Positions 1 to 11,408 are shown, counted from the first letter of the stretch. The stretch is DNA of 64,000 nucleotides from Gonatopus flavifemur (GCA_018340375.1 JAFFJZ010000004.1:24092001-24156000), one strand, 5' to 3'. A program made the numbers and translations. Notes: a model not told the origin generated them from the sequence alone.

Positions 1-47
1 TGGAAAAAAATATCTGGTTTATTTGGATTTTTATGAAACACTATCCC

Positions 48-184
48 TGGTAGAAATTTGCCCAGTTTAGCTGGCCACTGGCCAGCTACTAGCCGGTAAC
101 TAGCCAGTGACCGACCAGAAACACCCAGTTTCTGGCTACTAGCCAGAAACTGACCAGAAACCATGTAACACTTTCCACCAGGGA
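48..184. repeat. Short CCC-ended palindrome-rich element
   Basis: The left end reads CCCTGGTAGAAATTTGCC and the right end is a near reverse complement finishing in TTTCCACCAGGGA. The interior consists almost entirely of short inverted words around TAGCCAGT, CTGGCC and GGCTAC, so a transcript would fold strongly. No coding capacity is seen. The ends match the other CCC-ended elements in the window (for example at 62948 and 63856), so I place it in that superfamily. The transposon class is unknown. Confidence 0.6.
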
Positions 185-640
185 TTGGAAGTTCGATTCA
201 TTTTTTATTAATAGATTCGTCTATCACTGCTCTTCGATCAATGGAGAGCAGATTTTGCATTCCATTCTTGAACATTAATTGTCGTTTTGAATCACTCAAA
301 ATACATACATCTGTATTAAATTGCAAAATGCTCAGCATTCTCAGTTTGTGCTAGAAAAAGTGATGGACTCGCTGATAAATAGCAAATACTCTTAAAAGGA
401 GCAACTTTTTTCATGTAACATAATTATAGTACATGTAGCATAATTCAACGTTCTGTACCATATAACATCCTCCCTAAGCGATGTTACGCAAATTTACTAT
501 AATTCCCGCTTCCCGACCGGGCAATGTTGGTTAGAAAAGGACACGGGTACACCGTGAAAAATGTTTGTATTAATTTTAATACAGAAGTTTGAAAGCAATT
601 AACACACATATTTTTGTATTGACCCCCACACTTTTATTGA
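185..640. other. Unassigned AT-rich stretch
   Basis: No gene, tandem repeat or clear inverted repeat was found here. Short reading frames lack any recognisable motif. Confidence 0.5.
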
Positions 641-649
641 AATTGGTTG

Positions 650-1985
650 CTGTGGACAGACAGTGTTGGGCCAGTAATGAATCAATACTGGCCGGAAAAT
701 ACACGGATCGTAGTGTAACGGAGCCGCGCCAGTATTGGGCCAGAGTTGTGATAACCATTCAATATATCCAATAGGCGATCGAGTGCCAGGATCGGTAGGG
801 CAATGGCTAACTACAAAATCGGTAGTCGAACTACGTTAAAATTATGTATATGGAAATTCGGCTGTTATGGTGAACCAAAGCGGCGCCAGTACTGAGCCAG
901 AGTTGGGATTACCATTTCATATATTTGATAGCCGACTATATGCCAGTATCAATATGGCACTGGCTGACTACGAAATCGATGTTGTATTGTCGTTAAAATC
1001 GTAGCGATGGGGATCAGGCTATTAGGGTGAGCCGAAGCTTCACCAGTACTGAGCCAGAGTTGGGATGACCATTCAATATATCCAATAGGCGATCGAGTGC
1101 CAGGATCGGTAGGGCAATGGCTAACTACAAAATCGGTAGTTGAACTACGTTAAAATTATGTCCATGGAAATCCGGCTGTTATGGTAAACCAAAGCGACGC
1201 CAATACTGAGCCAGAGTGCGGATTACTATTTCATGGATTTGATAGCCGACTATATGCCAGTATCAATATGGCACTGGCTGACTACGAAATCGATGTTGTA
1301 TTGTCGTTAAAATCAATTCATTATGACAAATGGCGTGGTACTGGCGAGGTTGTATTTGCCAAAGTTCGGCAAAAACAACTGTGCCTGTTCAGAATCATTA
1401 CCGTTTTTCAACTGTCGCCGAACATTCGCAAAATTCCAGCCGGTATTGGCTCACGTGGACAGACGGTATAGGGTGAGTATCGAATGAATACTGTCTGGAC
1501 AATACCCAGGATTTCGAGAAACGGTACCGCGCCAGTATTCAGCCAGAGTCGGTATTATCATTCCATATGTACAACAGACGGCAATATGCCAGTAATGATA
1601 TGACTCTGACTGACTACAAAATCGATAGTCGATTGATGTTACAATTATGATCTTGAGAACTCGGCTGTTGTGGTCAGCCGGAGTCGCGCCAGTATTGAGC
1701 CAGAGTTGGTATTATGATTTAATATGTTCGATAGACGACATGGTACCAGTGTTGGTGGGACTCTGGTTGCCTACGGAATCGGTAGTCAATTGACATCAAA
1801 ATCACGATCTCGGCAACTTGATTTTTGTATTGAGCCGGAGTCGCACCAGTATCAAGACAGAGTTGGTATGATTATTCAATACGTTCGAGAGAACAATGAA
1901 CCAGTATTGGTAGAATCTTGTTTCACTACGGAGTCTATGGTAAATTGCGTGACTTCGAGGGAATTGGTGCAATAAATGGGAATTT
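650..1985 (+). repeat. Tandem satellite-like array, period about 157 bp
   Basis: The anchor GCCAGTACTGAGCCAGAGTT and its variants recur at about 727, 884, 1042, 1198, 1529, 1687 and 1844. The steps are 157, 158, 156, 331 (about two units, the intervening one degraded), 158 and 157. Copies two steps apart (727 and 1042; 884 and 1198) are more alike than neighbours, which suggests a two-monomer higher-order unit of about 315 bp. Reading frames in the array shift with the repeat and are not genes. A reverse-oriented array of the same family lies at 43.8-44.2 kb. Confidence 0.85.
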
Positions 1986-2002
1986 AAGTGGTCCGTTGTC
2001 AA

Positions 2003-2073
2003 CTCGGAGATTAGCTGATGTGATAGAGACTCTGTTTCTCACTCGCAGGTCCCGGGTTCAATCCTTGCCCAGT
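2003..2073 (+). other. tRNA-like sequence (SINE head or tRNA pseudogene)
   Basis: A box A-like TTAGCTGATGTGATAGAG is followed about 40 bp later by a box B-like GGGTTCAATCC, the spacing of an internal RNA polymerase III promoter. The acceptor stem cannot be closed convincingly, so an intact tRNA is unlikely. A second copy with the same unusual middle (TTTGTTTCTCACTCG-like) lies at 51729-51800, which points to a dispersed family such as a SINE rather than a tRNA gene. Confidence 0.45.
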
Positions 2074-2199
2074 GAACTTCCATGAAACCACTTCCAAAGC
2101 GTCTTTCTCAGATAACGGTGATGAGAAAAATAGATTCACAAAGTTTTGAAAGTTCAAATTCAATGTATTTTTTTTTACTTGAAATATAACTCCGGGGAT

Positions 2200-2789
2200 C
2201 TCTAATTACCAGCACTGTGCCAGTACTGGGTTGGGTCTGAATTCCTACACTTCAAAAAAAATTTGTTGAATTCCAAACAAAAATACTTGGAAATTTACAA
2301 ACTTGGTTTGGAGAAATAATTTCCGAACCTTTTTTGTAAATTGCCGAACAAAAGTTTGTGAATTCTCATAAATCTTCGTGAAATCACAAAATTTTTTGAA
2401 TGTTTACAAACTTTTGTTTGGTAATTTACAAAAAAAGTTTGTGTAAAAAACTGCCAAACTTCTTTGGCAGTTTAGGAAGTATATTTTTTACAGTGTACGT
2501 AGGATGTATTATTTTGACCCTCTACCACTTCTCATCCAGTACTGGCCGAACAACTGATTCTGTTGCAATGCCAGAGTTCCACCATAGTAGGCACACACCA
2601 AATATCGCTACCGACATGGTGGTAAATGTTTTACTGGCCCTTATGTAAAATGATGTTATCATTCCGACTCCTTGCCAGTACCGTCCAAACCACTGGCCCC
2701 ATAAGGGCAAGGTTGGATTTGCCAGTACTGGCAACTCTGGCAACAGTACCGCGCCAGTAGCGGCCCTTGTGTACATTTCCACATGGGTA
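2200..2789. repeat. CCAGTACTGG-family element, split by a MITE
   Basis: Exact CCAGTACTGG palindromes occur at 2220-2229, 2536-2545 and 2722-2731. A GTTATCATTCC core is at about 2655 and the family terminus TTTCCACATGGG closes the element near 2786. The MITE at 2248-2495 interrupts it with a TA duplication. No protein is encoded. The left boundary is uncertain and may join the 157 bp array upstream. Confidence 0.55.
2248..2495 (-). mobile_element. CACTG-ended MITE (family A, copy 1), TA duplication
   Basis: The ends are CACTTCAAAAAAAATTTG and TTTTTTACAGTG, with TA on both sides (2246-2247 and 2496-2497). The interior repeats TTTGGAAATT/AAATTTACAAA-type words and ends with GGCAGTTTAGGAAGTATA. 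It is a reverse-complement relative of the element at 8765-8994. It is non-coding and would need a transposase supplied in trans. Confidence 0.75.
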
Positions 2790-3024
2790 TATTATCTTGA
2801 AATGTTTTTGGGAAATGGAAATTGGTTTGAATTTCATAAAATCTGTAGTGAATTTAATACAGAAAAGTGTGTGTTAATTGCTTCGAAATTTTTTGTGTGA
2901 GATTCACAAATTTTTTCAACAGTGTAGGTTGAGATTATAAAAAGAAAGGTTTAATGCTGGAAAAATTGACATTCTCAAGACACAAGTGCTAAAAAAGAGA
3001 AAATTCAACAGGTGTACAACTGAA

Positions 3025-3172
3025 CTGTGATGCCAGATTGGACACGAGAACGTTACTGCACACCGATGCAATGGTACGTTCGTGTGGACATGTGATATAC
3101 GTACGTATAAAGACACTTACGTACCGTCGCGACTGTATGCGTAACATTTCCGTGTTAAATCTGGCATCACTG
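3025..3172. mobile_element. hAT-type MITE with 8 bp target duplication
   Basis: The 148 bp element starts CTGTGATGCCAGATT and ends AAATCTGGCATCACTG, so the terminal inverted repeats nearly match. It is flanked by the direct repeat CAACTGAA at 3017-3024 and 3173-3180. An 8 bp duplication is the hAT superfamily signature. The arms pair over about 30 bp and the interior is non-coding. Confidence 0.88.
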
Positions 3173-3180
3173 CAACTGAA

Positions 3181-4600
3181 CGTACTCCTCAACTCCAACT
3201 TAACTTCCAAGGCTGCCTATTGGTTCTTGTAAAAACATCGATCAAAACTTGATACATATTTCATAAAACAGAATTAAGATTGTCAAGATCGGGGTGTGAT
3301 GTTTTTTCAATTACGAAATACTTTTTAATTAATAATCGGAATGATTGTTCAAATTTCAAAATGAATTTTTCTCCGTGCAACCGGAAGGATGTCCATCAAA
3401 CTGAACTTCAGAATTAATATTATATATGGAGAGGATTATTGATTTTTTAGGACAAATGAAATTCTATGAATAATTAAATCCTTTTGGGTGAATGATTTAT
3501 TGCGTTACATCAGTATTAGACGGATTGAAATATCCATCCATCAAGTGAACTCTCATTAAATCAGCAGGTACATACGTACACGTACATTGTAGTTTTTTAT
3601 TAACAATGACTAAATGGATTAATATTTTTCATTATCAACGTTTATTTGTTCAAAGTGTCCTCAAGCTGCTGTTCAGATGGCATATAGTACTGACTCATTT
3701 TTCTCACTGTCGATAGACTACACGGTTCTTATCCAGTATTCTTCTTCATCATTTACATGATTATATTCAGTTGCGTAACGAAGAATGATGCAGAATGAAT
3801 AATCGAATGAAGATGATTGCCATTTAGATATCACATGGAAAGTAGGGTTCTTATTTCAATTTTTGTTTTTTGTCGTGGGCACGCTGGACGTGGGAATGCG
3901 AACATTAAATTTACATGGCTTCATGTTGGTTGCAAATTCATTCACGTTATTTTTCATGACTTCTGGTTTCACGTTGAAAATAGAATTTCGAATGACAATT
4001 GCATTCGAAGAAGAGAAATGTACATTCTTGTAAAACCAATCAATGCTCAACTCCGTACTAACTGTTTAACAGTAATAACTGTTCATTTCAACTTGATGCT
4101 TTTGCTATAAATACATCACGACATCAAAACACAAAAATTGGGATGGAGAACCATACATCACTTCTGTGTTCCTCGTATTTCCCAACGAGCGAATATCCAT
4201 CGGGAATGATATTTTTATTCGAAATTTGAGGAACCTTGTTCTTTAATTCCTATGTGTGTCTACAAAAATTAAATTCCGCATCATCATTCGCATCATTTGT
4301 GTCATGTAATGAGTAGTGAATTCAAAATCTTCATTACCCATCCGTTACTTGCGCCATCAATCACATAGAACAAATAAAACCCCCGCTCTTTTCGCGAAAT
4401 TCAAGAACAAATTTTTCCTCACATTTCTCTACCCATCAGGAACAAACTGGCGTATGAAACTACTGCAGAGTCGTTTCATTGCAATCGGATGAACAGAAAC
4501 AGGAATGCCAGCAGTCGCGAAATCAAAATTTCCATTTATGTGTTTCCTTTCCCCCTCCTGTTTTTTCTCTCTGAGAATCAGGTTGAAACTTGTACAGGAT
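3181..4600. other. No gene recognised
   Basis: This AT-rich stretch has only short unrelated reading frames. A lone CACGG-type MITE right end (TTTTTCTCCGTG, near 3374) is visible without a partner. Confidence 0.5.
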
Positions 4601-4643
4601 ATTATAACACATGGGCTTAAAAGTCCCGGGCCTAACATATAGA

Positions 4644-6742
4644 TTAGGGTGGGCCGAAAAAACTCAACTTTTTTTTCTCAAGTCGCTATGACGCGGAAGA
4701 GTTGCGATTTGGAATGACAACAAATATAAAAAAAAAATCAATAAAAAATATCGATGTCTTCCGGTCGCGCAAAGCCCCCAAAGTTCATAAAAATAGGTAA
4801 AAATCCACTATTTCACGTGAATTTTCGAAATAAGTAGAGATATTATGATTCGCACGCTATAGCTGTAATTAATCAATGATGAAATCATCGTAAACAATTG
4901 TGGAAAATCACCGAAATCATTCAATGCATTCAGTTTACCCATTAGCATGAAATTCATGCGGAATATTGAGGAAGCAAGTACGTGCGTGCACTGAAAAAAA
5001 CAATGTAGCTGTCCGAGTCCATTCTGTAGTTACTGTAACTGTATTATAACCATCAAAATGTGCAATAGATATGACCGAACTCGTGTGGATCCCTCAGAGA
5101 GAGAAGAAAAATGGAATTAGTATTACTTTCTTTATTTAATACAATGTATAGAATAAAGAAACCTTTATCAGTCTGAGTGTTTTCTGTTAAAATATTTTAT
5201 CTCTTTCCTACATGACTCTTTTCATTTCTCTTATTTATTGCCTTTATTTACTCAATTTGAATTGATTGTCTCTGTTCTACGTCTTTATGATTATGAATGT
5301 TGCACTAACTTCCACAGTAACCTCAATAAGAACATGACTTCCGCAACTACAAAACTCAAATTCGATTGCATTGTCTTCTCAATGTGTGATTGTCGTGTTT
5401 AATAATCTGAAAATTATAAGAAAGGTTAATAACAAAAATGTCAGTTTTTCAAACGTGGCTCATAAAGTAGCTGATAAAATAAAAAGTTTGTTTGAGAAAG
5501 CATCTATAGTATAGATCTATAGTATAGATGCTTTCTCAAACAAACTTTTTATTTTATCAGCTACTTTATGAGCCACGTTTGAAAAACTGACACTTTTGTT
5601 ATTAACCTTTACAGATAAATTATACTGTTCTTGGAAACAGCACCGAATCACGTCTTCATGCGTGGGAAGTATATTTTGCACAAAATGTCTGGGTTTACCA
5701 AATATAGGGCACTCAAAGACATTTCTTGTGATCATTTTCTTTGAGGCTGCCATTATGTATCTCAAAAACTTCACAACACAACACTGCACAACACTAAACG
5801 TCAAATAACATGAAGATGTGAACGCATGAGAGCTTCAGCAAAAATGGCATAATGATAACAAAAGAAGGTAGGAGCAAGGGCGTTTGTACACTTTTGGCGC
5901 TCAGGGGTTAATCGTATTTTACCATCCTCAACCTGAGCTGGGTCAAGATTCTCAATTTTTTCACGTAGTAATATATTTATATTACGTAGTAACAAAACAG
6001 GAATTTCTTATAATTTTCAGATTAATAAACACGACAATCACACATTGAGAAGAGAATGCAATCGAATTTGAGTTTTGTAGTTGCGGAAGTCATGTTCTTA
6101 TTGAGGTTACTGTGGAAGTAAGTGCAACATTCATAATCATAAAGACATAGAACAGAGACAATCAATTAGAATTGAGTAAATGAAGGCAATAAATAAGAGA
6201 AATGAAAAGAGTCATGTAGGAAAGAGATAAAATATTTCAACAGAAAACACTCAGAGTAATGAAGGTTCCTTTATTCTATACATTGTATTAAATAAAGGAA
6301 GTAATACTAATTCCATTTTTCTTCTCTCTCTGAGGGATCCACACGAGTTCGGTCATATCTATTGCATATTTTTATGGCCACATTGTTTTTTTCAGTGCAC
6401 GCACGCACTTGCTTCCTCAATATTCCGCATGAATTTCATGCTAATGGGTGAAGTGAATGCATTGAATGATTTCGGTGATTTTCCACAATTGTTTACGATG
6501 ATTTCATCATTGATTAATCACAGCTATAGCGTTCGAATCATAATATCTCTACTCATTCCGAAAATTCACGTGAAATAGTGGATTTTTACCTATTTTTATG
6601 AACTTTGGGGGCTTTGCGCGACCGGAAGACATCGATATTCTTTATTGATTTTTTTAAAATATTTTTCGTCATTCCAAATCGCAACTTTTCCGCGGTATAG
6701 CGACTCGAGAAAAAAAAGTTGAGTTTTTTCGACCCACCCTAA
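4644..6742. mobile_element. 2.1 kb foldback (palindromic) element inside the mariner leader
   Basis: The sequence beginning TTAGGGTGGGCCGAAAAAAC at 4644 returns as its reverse complement ending at 6742. Similarity continues almost to the centre, where about 5440-5515 and 5516-5592 form an essentially perfect palindrome. TATAGA flanks both sides (4638-4643 and 6743-6748), giving a likely 6 bp target duplication. The arms are unequal: the left arm lacks the segment matching about 5611-6006 but has about 50 bp extra near 5010-5060. An RNA across it would form a hairpin of roughly 800 bp per arm. The transposon class is not recognised; the 6 bp duplication and long inverted arms are compatible with several groups. 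Confidence 0.88.
5517..5804 (-). pseudogene. Coding-like fragment inside the foldback arm
   Basis: This 95-codon frame has a protein-like composition. From an inner methionine (MAASKKMITR) it runs through ILPTHEDVIRCCFQEQYNL and a charged segment to KIKSLFEKASIL, then stops exactly at the palindrome centre. I do not recognise the family; the ending resembles the start of a longer intracellular protein cut short. Its last third is present in both arms, but the first part occurs only in the right arm. A second frame (5801-5995, minus) overlaps its start. The simplest reading is that the arms arose by inverted duplication of the 5' part of a gene, either the element's own or a captured host gene. 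Confidence 0.45.
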
Positions 6743-6890
6743 TATAGATGGCGCAAATTTTACTGCATTCACCTGTTTTTCAGTCAGTACTAACCTTCAA
6801 AAGACACCGGTCAAAATTTCATGATATTCTATTCATTAGTTTGTGAGTTATTGTACTAAGAGTGCCGCTACTTCTGCTGTTTTTAAAACA

Positions 6891-7938
6891 ATGGATCAAA
6901 AACAATTTCGGGTTTCAATTTCACACTGCTTCTTGATGGGAGAAAATACCGTTCAAGCGGAGCAATGGCTTGAAAAGTGTTATGGGGACTTCGTTTCATC
7001 AAAAACCACAATAAAACGTCGGTTTGCTGACTTCAAACGTGGTCGTAGAGACACTGATGATGCAGAACGCAGTGGACGTCTAAAGAGGCGGTAACACCAG
7101 AGAATATAAAAAAAATCCACAAAATCGTTTCGAATGATCGAAAAGTGAAGTTGCGTGAGTTAGTTGACATCGTAAAAATATCAAAAGAACGTGTTAGCTT
7201 TATATTGCATGAGCATTTATCTATGAGAAAGCTCTATTCAAAGTGGATACCGCGTTTGCTCACTGTTGACCACAAACAAGAACGCCTTGATGCTTCTGAC
7301 CAGTGTTTTGCCATGTTTAAACGTAACAAGCCGGAATTTTTGCGCCGATATGTTACAATGGATGAAATATGGATTCGTCAATTCACTCCGGAACCAAAAC
7401 GATCGTCATCTGAGTGGACAGCCACTGGTGAACCTTGTCCAAAGCGCCGAGAGCACAACAATCGGCTGGAAAGATTATGGCCTTAGTATTTTGGGATGTG
7501 CGTGGTGTAATATTCATCGACTATTTTGAGAAGGGAAATACCATCAACAATGAATATTATATCGCATTATTGGAGCGTTTGAAGACCGAAATGGCAACGA
7601 AACGACTGCATATGGCGAAGAAAAAAATTTTATTCAATCAAGACAACGCACCATGTCACAAGTCAATCAAAAGAATGGCATAACTACATGAATTAAACTT
7701 CGAATTCCTTCCACATCTACCGTATTCGCCAGATTTAGCTCCCAGCGACTACTGGCTGTTCGCAGACCTAAAAAACATGCTCGCCGGTAAGAAATTTCGC
7801 TCGAACGGAGAGGTTATCGCTGAAACTGAGGCCTATTTTGAGGCAAAAGATAAATCGTTCTACAAAAGTAGTATTGGGATGTTAGAGCGGCGCTGGAATG
7901 ATTGCGTCGTTCTTGATGGAGATTATGTTGATGAATAA
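6891..7938 (+). pseudogene. mariner transposase pseudogene (Himar1-like, DD34D)
   Basis: The enzyme would cut and paste the element at TA sites. The start ATG at 6891 opens MDQKQFRVSISHC, the usual N-terminus. The helix-turn-helix DNA-binding half covers roughly codons 1-110 and the RNase H-like catalytic domain follows. All three acidic residues are present: D in VTMDEIW (7361), D in FNQDNAPCHKS (7642) and D in SPDLAPSDYW (7747). The last two are 35 codons apart, that is DD34D. The frame is broken by two single-base losses (about 7080 and between about 7435 and 7460) and an in-frame TAA at 7681. Apart from these, the length (about 349 codons) is normal. It cannot produce active enzyme. Confidence 0.95.
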
Positions 7939-8014
7939 AGCTAATTTTGAACGAAAAAACCTTGTTTTCTTTGTTAGGCCCGGGGCTTTTCAACCCATGT
8001 GTTATATAACTGTG

Positions 8015-8211
8015 CACTGGGAAAAATTATGGTTTTCTCACAAATAGTGAGAGTGACCACCCGTATGGTTGCCACAGCTGTACGGATAGTTGTCATGACC
8101 CTATATTCAGGTAATGAAACTATACGGATCGTGATTTCAATTGTCTGTGAGGTTAGCTGTAATCAAAAAACATTTAGATGCTTACAGGGACCAGAGGTTT
8201 TTTTTTCAGTG
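8015..8211. mobile_element. CACTG-ended MITE next to the mariner right end
   Basis: Ends CACTGGGAAAAATTATGG and TTTTTTTTCAGTG enclose a non-coding 197 bp interior. The flanking dinucleotides are TG and CG, so the duplication is imperfect or decayed. It starts only 12 bp after the mariner terminus. Confidence 0.5.
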
Positions 8212-8279
8212 CGGTAGAAATTTCATAAAGATCGAATGATGAGAACGGAACATATCTGCATAATCGCGGCATTTACGCA

Positions 8280-8420
8280 ATTTCGCAATATCCCTGGTAG
8301 GAATTTGTCTGGGCGTCCCATTCACTATCCACATACTAGATGAGACCCACGTGGGGGCAACCAGATGACACATTTCAGCCAATTTGACTTCAGTGCCCAA
8401 ACATATAGTTGGTTTATGTA
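8280..8420. repeat. Remnant of a CCC-ended element
   Basis: CCCTGGTAGGAATTTG at 8291 closely matches the terminus of the element at 48. The following 120 bp include CCACGTGGG-like words but no clear partner end. It is probably truncated. Confidence 0.35.
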
Positions 8421-8584
8421 AATTTTTCATGCGTCAACTTACAGTAACATTGATGGTCCATCAACACGGTCAAAGGAATAAAAGAAAGCCCCAAAGTTTC
8501 AATTTGTCACTCGGGATTATTTTATAGAAATAACTTCAAAGGCAACGTTCTTGACTGGAGATCACATGTCAAAATACATTGTTA

Positions 8585-9303
8585 GGGGCCGTCCATAAAC
8601 TACGTGGCCCTGTTTTTGCAACTTTTTGACCCCCCCCCCCTGCCCCGTGTAGTTCTACCGTGGCTTTTCTTTGAACCCCTCCTCCCCCCGCCACGTGGGA
8701 ACGTAGTTTTTCACGTTCAGCTAAATTAATTTCAATCAAATGAATTTTTATTCAAATATGACCTCACTGTAAAAAATATACTTCCTAAACTGCCAAAGAA
8801 GTTTGGCAGTTTTTTTGTGAATTACCAAATAAAAGTTTGTATTCAAAAAATTTTGTGATTTCACGAAGATTTTTGAAAATTCACAAACTTTTGTTCGGCA
8901 ATTTACAAAAAAGGTTCGAAAATTATTTTTCCAAACCAAGTTTGGAAATTTCCAAGCATTTTTGTTTGGAATTCAACAAATTTTTTTTACAGTGCTTAAT
9001 AAAATTGAAATTAACTGAAATGAAAGATTTATTCCATTGAAATAAAATTTCTCTCATTTTAAATGAGATTTACTTGAACAAAGAAGAATCTTATTTGATC
9101 CAATCAAATATATATTTGGGTTATATTCAAATGGATCATTTTTCTGGATATTTATATAGAATTTTCTTCCAAGTACAACATGAATAAAAAAACACGTAGC
9201 TTGGAACCGACTCCCCTCCCCCCCTCCCCCATGTAGCCTAACGTAGCATTTCATCTTACCCCTCCCACCCCCTATATTGGCCACGTAGTTTATGGATGAC
9301 CCC
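8585..9303. mobile_element. PIF/Harbinger-like MITE, TTA duplication
   Basis: The left end GGGGCCGTCCATAAACTACG and right end CGTAGTTTATGGATGACCCC are inverted repeats of about 25 bp. They are bounded by TTA at 8582-8584 and 9304-9306. G-rich ends with a 3 bp TTA/TAA duplication are the PIF/Harbinger pattern. C-rich tracts lie inside both ends (8629-8641 and about 9212-9232). A CACTG MITE is nested at 8765-8994. No transposase is present. Confidence 0.75.
8765..8994 (+). mobile_element. CACTG-ended MITE (family A, copy 2), CT duplication
   Basis: It begins CACTGTAAAAAATATACTTC and ends TTTTTTTTACAGTG, in reverse orientation to the copy at 2248-2495. The dinucleotide CT precedes it (8763-8764) and follows it (8995-8996), so here the 2 bp duplication is not TA. 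It is nested in the Harbinger-like MITE and therefore younger than it. Confidence 0.75.
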
Positions 9304-9390
9304 TTACCGGTGATTGTCACAAAGTACATTGTGATTTTACAGAAAACACATGATTTCACATTTCTAATTACCAATTCGAACAACATTCTA

Positions 9391-9592
9391 CACGGAGAAA
9401 AATTTCTAGTTGAATTTACCATGGGACTTTGTAACCGAAGAACAGACTGAATATACGATGGAATTTACTATGACGAGACAATAGAAACATGATCAAATTC
9501 ACTATGTTTTACAGTAAATGCCATTGGAAAGTCAGTCTGTTCCTTGGACACAATAATCACCTAGTAAATTTAACTACAAATTTCTCTCCGTG
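9391..9592. mobile_element. CACGG-ended MITE (family B, copy 1), TA duplication
   Basis: The termini are CACGGAGAAAAATTTCTAG and CAAATTTCTCTCCGTG, with TA at 9389-9390 and 9593-9594. The arms carry GAACAGACTGA and its inverse TCAGTCTGTTC. A second copy of the same family is at 47283-47485 and matches along its whole length. Confidence 0.85.
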
Positions 9593-9726
9593 TAGCAATT
9601 CCTTGTGACATCTGAATGGGCACACGCTGGAAAGTGCGTTACAAAACTAGTTATAAACCAACTTAACATCTGGGAAAACTAGCTGGGGCCCATCTAATTC
9701 CCAATCATAATTTCTACTAGGGATTC
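9593..9726. repeat. Possible CCC-ended element
   Basis: It finishes with ATAATTTCTACTAGGGATT at about 9707-9725, the inverse of the CCCTAGTAGAAATT-type terminus. CTAGTT and AACTAGCT inverted words lie inside. The left boundary is unclear. Confidence 0.35.
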
Positions 9727-10000
9727 CTCTGGAGTTCAGTGTACATCCTTCCCTTCCCTTAATTTCGATTTGCATATTGGATTCTCAACCCTATCACACG
9801 ATTCCGTTCCCTGTAAGGATCACGGAAGTAAAACCCTGTAAATATTATTAAAAATATAATCTAATGGTACGAAATAAAGACAAGTTGATGAGCATGCATG
9901 CTCATAACAAAGTCTTAGAAAAGGAAAGAAACACGAGGGATTTTATTGCAATATAGAAATGAAAGATTGAACGCCAGTGAATATATCAACGGATTTGCCA

Positions 10001-10234
10001 CACTGAAAGAAAAAGTTCCTCAAAAATCAACCACATTTTGTTGTTGGGGATTTTTTTTCAAACAGATGAATACCACAGTTGAATCCACGAAAATACTGTA
10101 AAATTAACAAGAATCGCAGTTGACTAAACTGTACGTAGTTGAGTCAACAGTAGGATTCAGTCGGACATATCCAGCCATATTTTACTGTCGAATCAACTAT
10201 ATTACTGTTGCCTGCACAATCTTTTTTTTCAGTG
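10001..10234. mobile_element. CACTG-ended MITE, CA duplication
   Basis: The ends are CACTGAAAGAAAAAGTTCC and CTTTTTTTTCAGTG. CA precedes (9999-10000) and follows (10235-10236). The interior has repeated GTTGACTAAACT/AGTTGAGTCAAC-type inverted words. Short frames across it are incidental. Confidence 0.65.
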
Positions 10235-10236
10235 CA

Positions 10237-11405
10237 CTGTCGAATTGCATAGGAATGCGTATACAACACAATTATCAAACACGACGAATCAATTCAACTA
10301 AATCTCTTCCGTTGCACACGTACTTTTGGTTTCTCAACCCTACGTATCGATGAAAATTTGCATCAACGATTCGTGTTGGCAGCTCATAATTTCGATTCAA
10401 ATTGACCAATTGAAAATTTTAACCACTGTATTTCAAAGGTTGAAATGTCGCTTATAGAATGTCAACGATCAAATTTAAGGAGCAAAACATCCACTAACAA
10501 TAATAATGATTCGATCGATTTCACGAATGTATTGGAAGTTCAAAATGCGTGATGCGAATTTGCAGCTGAGTGTAACGGAAGGGATTGTGAAGGATTCGAT
10601 GTACTACGATATTTCGAATTCGAACAACAGTGGAATATGAAAATACTGTCCAAAGAAAATCAAAGTATAATAGAAAACGCTGCATTCGAAAGAGAAGAAA
10701 AGAAGTATACTCGGAAAGCAGAATATGTCGCGATTCTTATTTCATTTTCCATCTCCAAGTCATCTGGAAGTTGTCTGTGGGAGATTCGAATTGTTTTGGA
10801 ACTCAAATCTTCAACATGACATGTAACGGAAATTCTCTACGATCTGAGAAATCGCATATAACAGTTGAAGGTAAACTATAAATGAAGCTGGAACTAGGTA
10901 TAACTTCTGATACAATTGTTCTACCAAATATTTAAGGAGCCGAACCACATGGTTGAAAGTCACTCGAGCAATTTATGATATGGAAAATATGTGATGGCTG
11001 ATGTAACCCATAATTCCTAAAGCAGAACGAGAAGTCATATACGCTTGATCCCAAATGAAGAATTCTGCATCTTCCAGATGTTCGCTTTCCTTAGACTGAA
11101 CTTTGATATTTGATGACTAATCTCGGAATAAAGGGATTGACTGACAGTTCCAAAGTCGCATGGATATTTTTGCTATTAGAGAGTAAAATTGCAGTAATAC
11201 CAGCAAAAGCCATAGTGCATAAATTTTTCTGTTTGGGGGGGACTGGAGCATGGGGGAGTGGAGAAGAGAAAAAGTCAAATTTTGCGCCAAGTTTTTTCAA
11301 AAGGGACGTAATTAATACGCATTTAAAGTGAATAATAATGAATTACATACTTGAGATGGCGCACTGCCACGCACTTTGAATTTCCAAATAATTTCTGAAG
11401 GCTAA
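10237..11405. other. No gene recognised
   Basis: Several short frames (for example 10630-10881) are unsupported by motif or splice context. No repeat structure was seen. Confidence 0.5.
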
Positions 11406-11408
11406 AAA

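Larger units (their letters stand above)
4607..8002 (+). mobile_element. Himar1/irritans-like mariner interrupted by a foldback element
   Basis: The left terminal repeat (4607-4636, ACACATGGGCTTAAAAGTCC...) and right terminal repeat (ending ...CAACCCATGTGT at 8002) are inverted copies of about 30 bp, bounded by TA at 4605-4606 and 8003-8004. The 3396 bp span contains a 2.1 kb insertion (4644-6742) between the left end and the transposase. Subtracting it and its target duplication leaves about 1.29 kb, the normal mariner length. The leader just before the transposase (6749-6890) also resembles irritans-subfamily mariners. The element is dead because its transposase is broken. Confidence 0.93.

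Noticed and set aside
650..1985. Spaced repeats considered as a CRISPR array
   Set aside because: Units are about 157 bp and diverged along their whole length, with no repeat-spacer pattern; the window is eukaryotic.
4638..6748. Polinton (Maverick) as the identity of the foldback, because of its 6 bp duplication
   Set aside because: The arms meet at the centre with no polymerase or integrase genes, and the ends start TTAGGG, so the class is left open.
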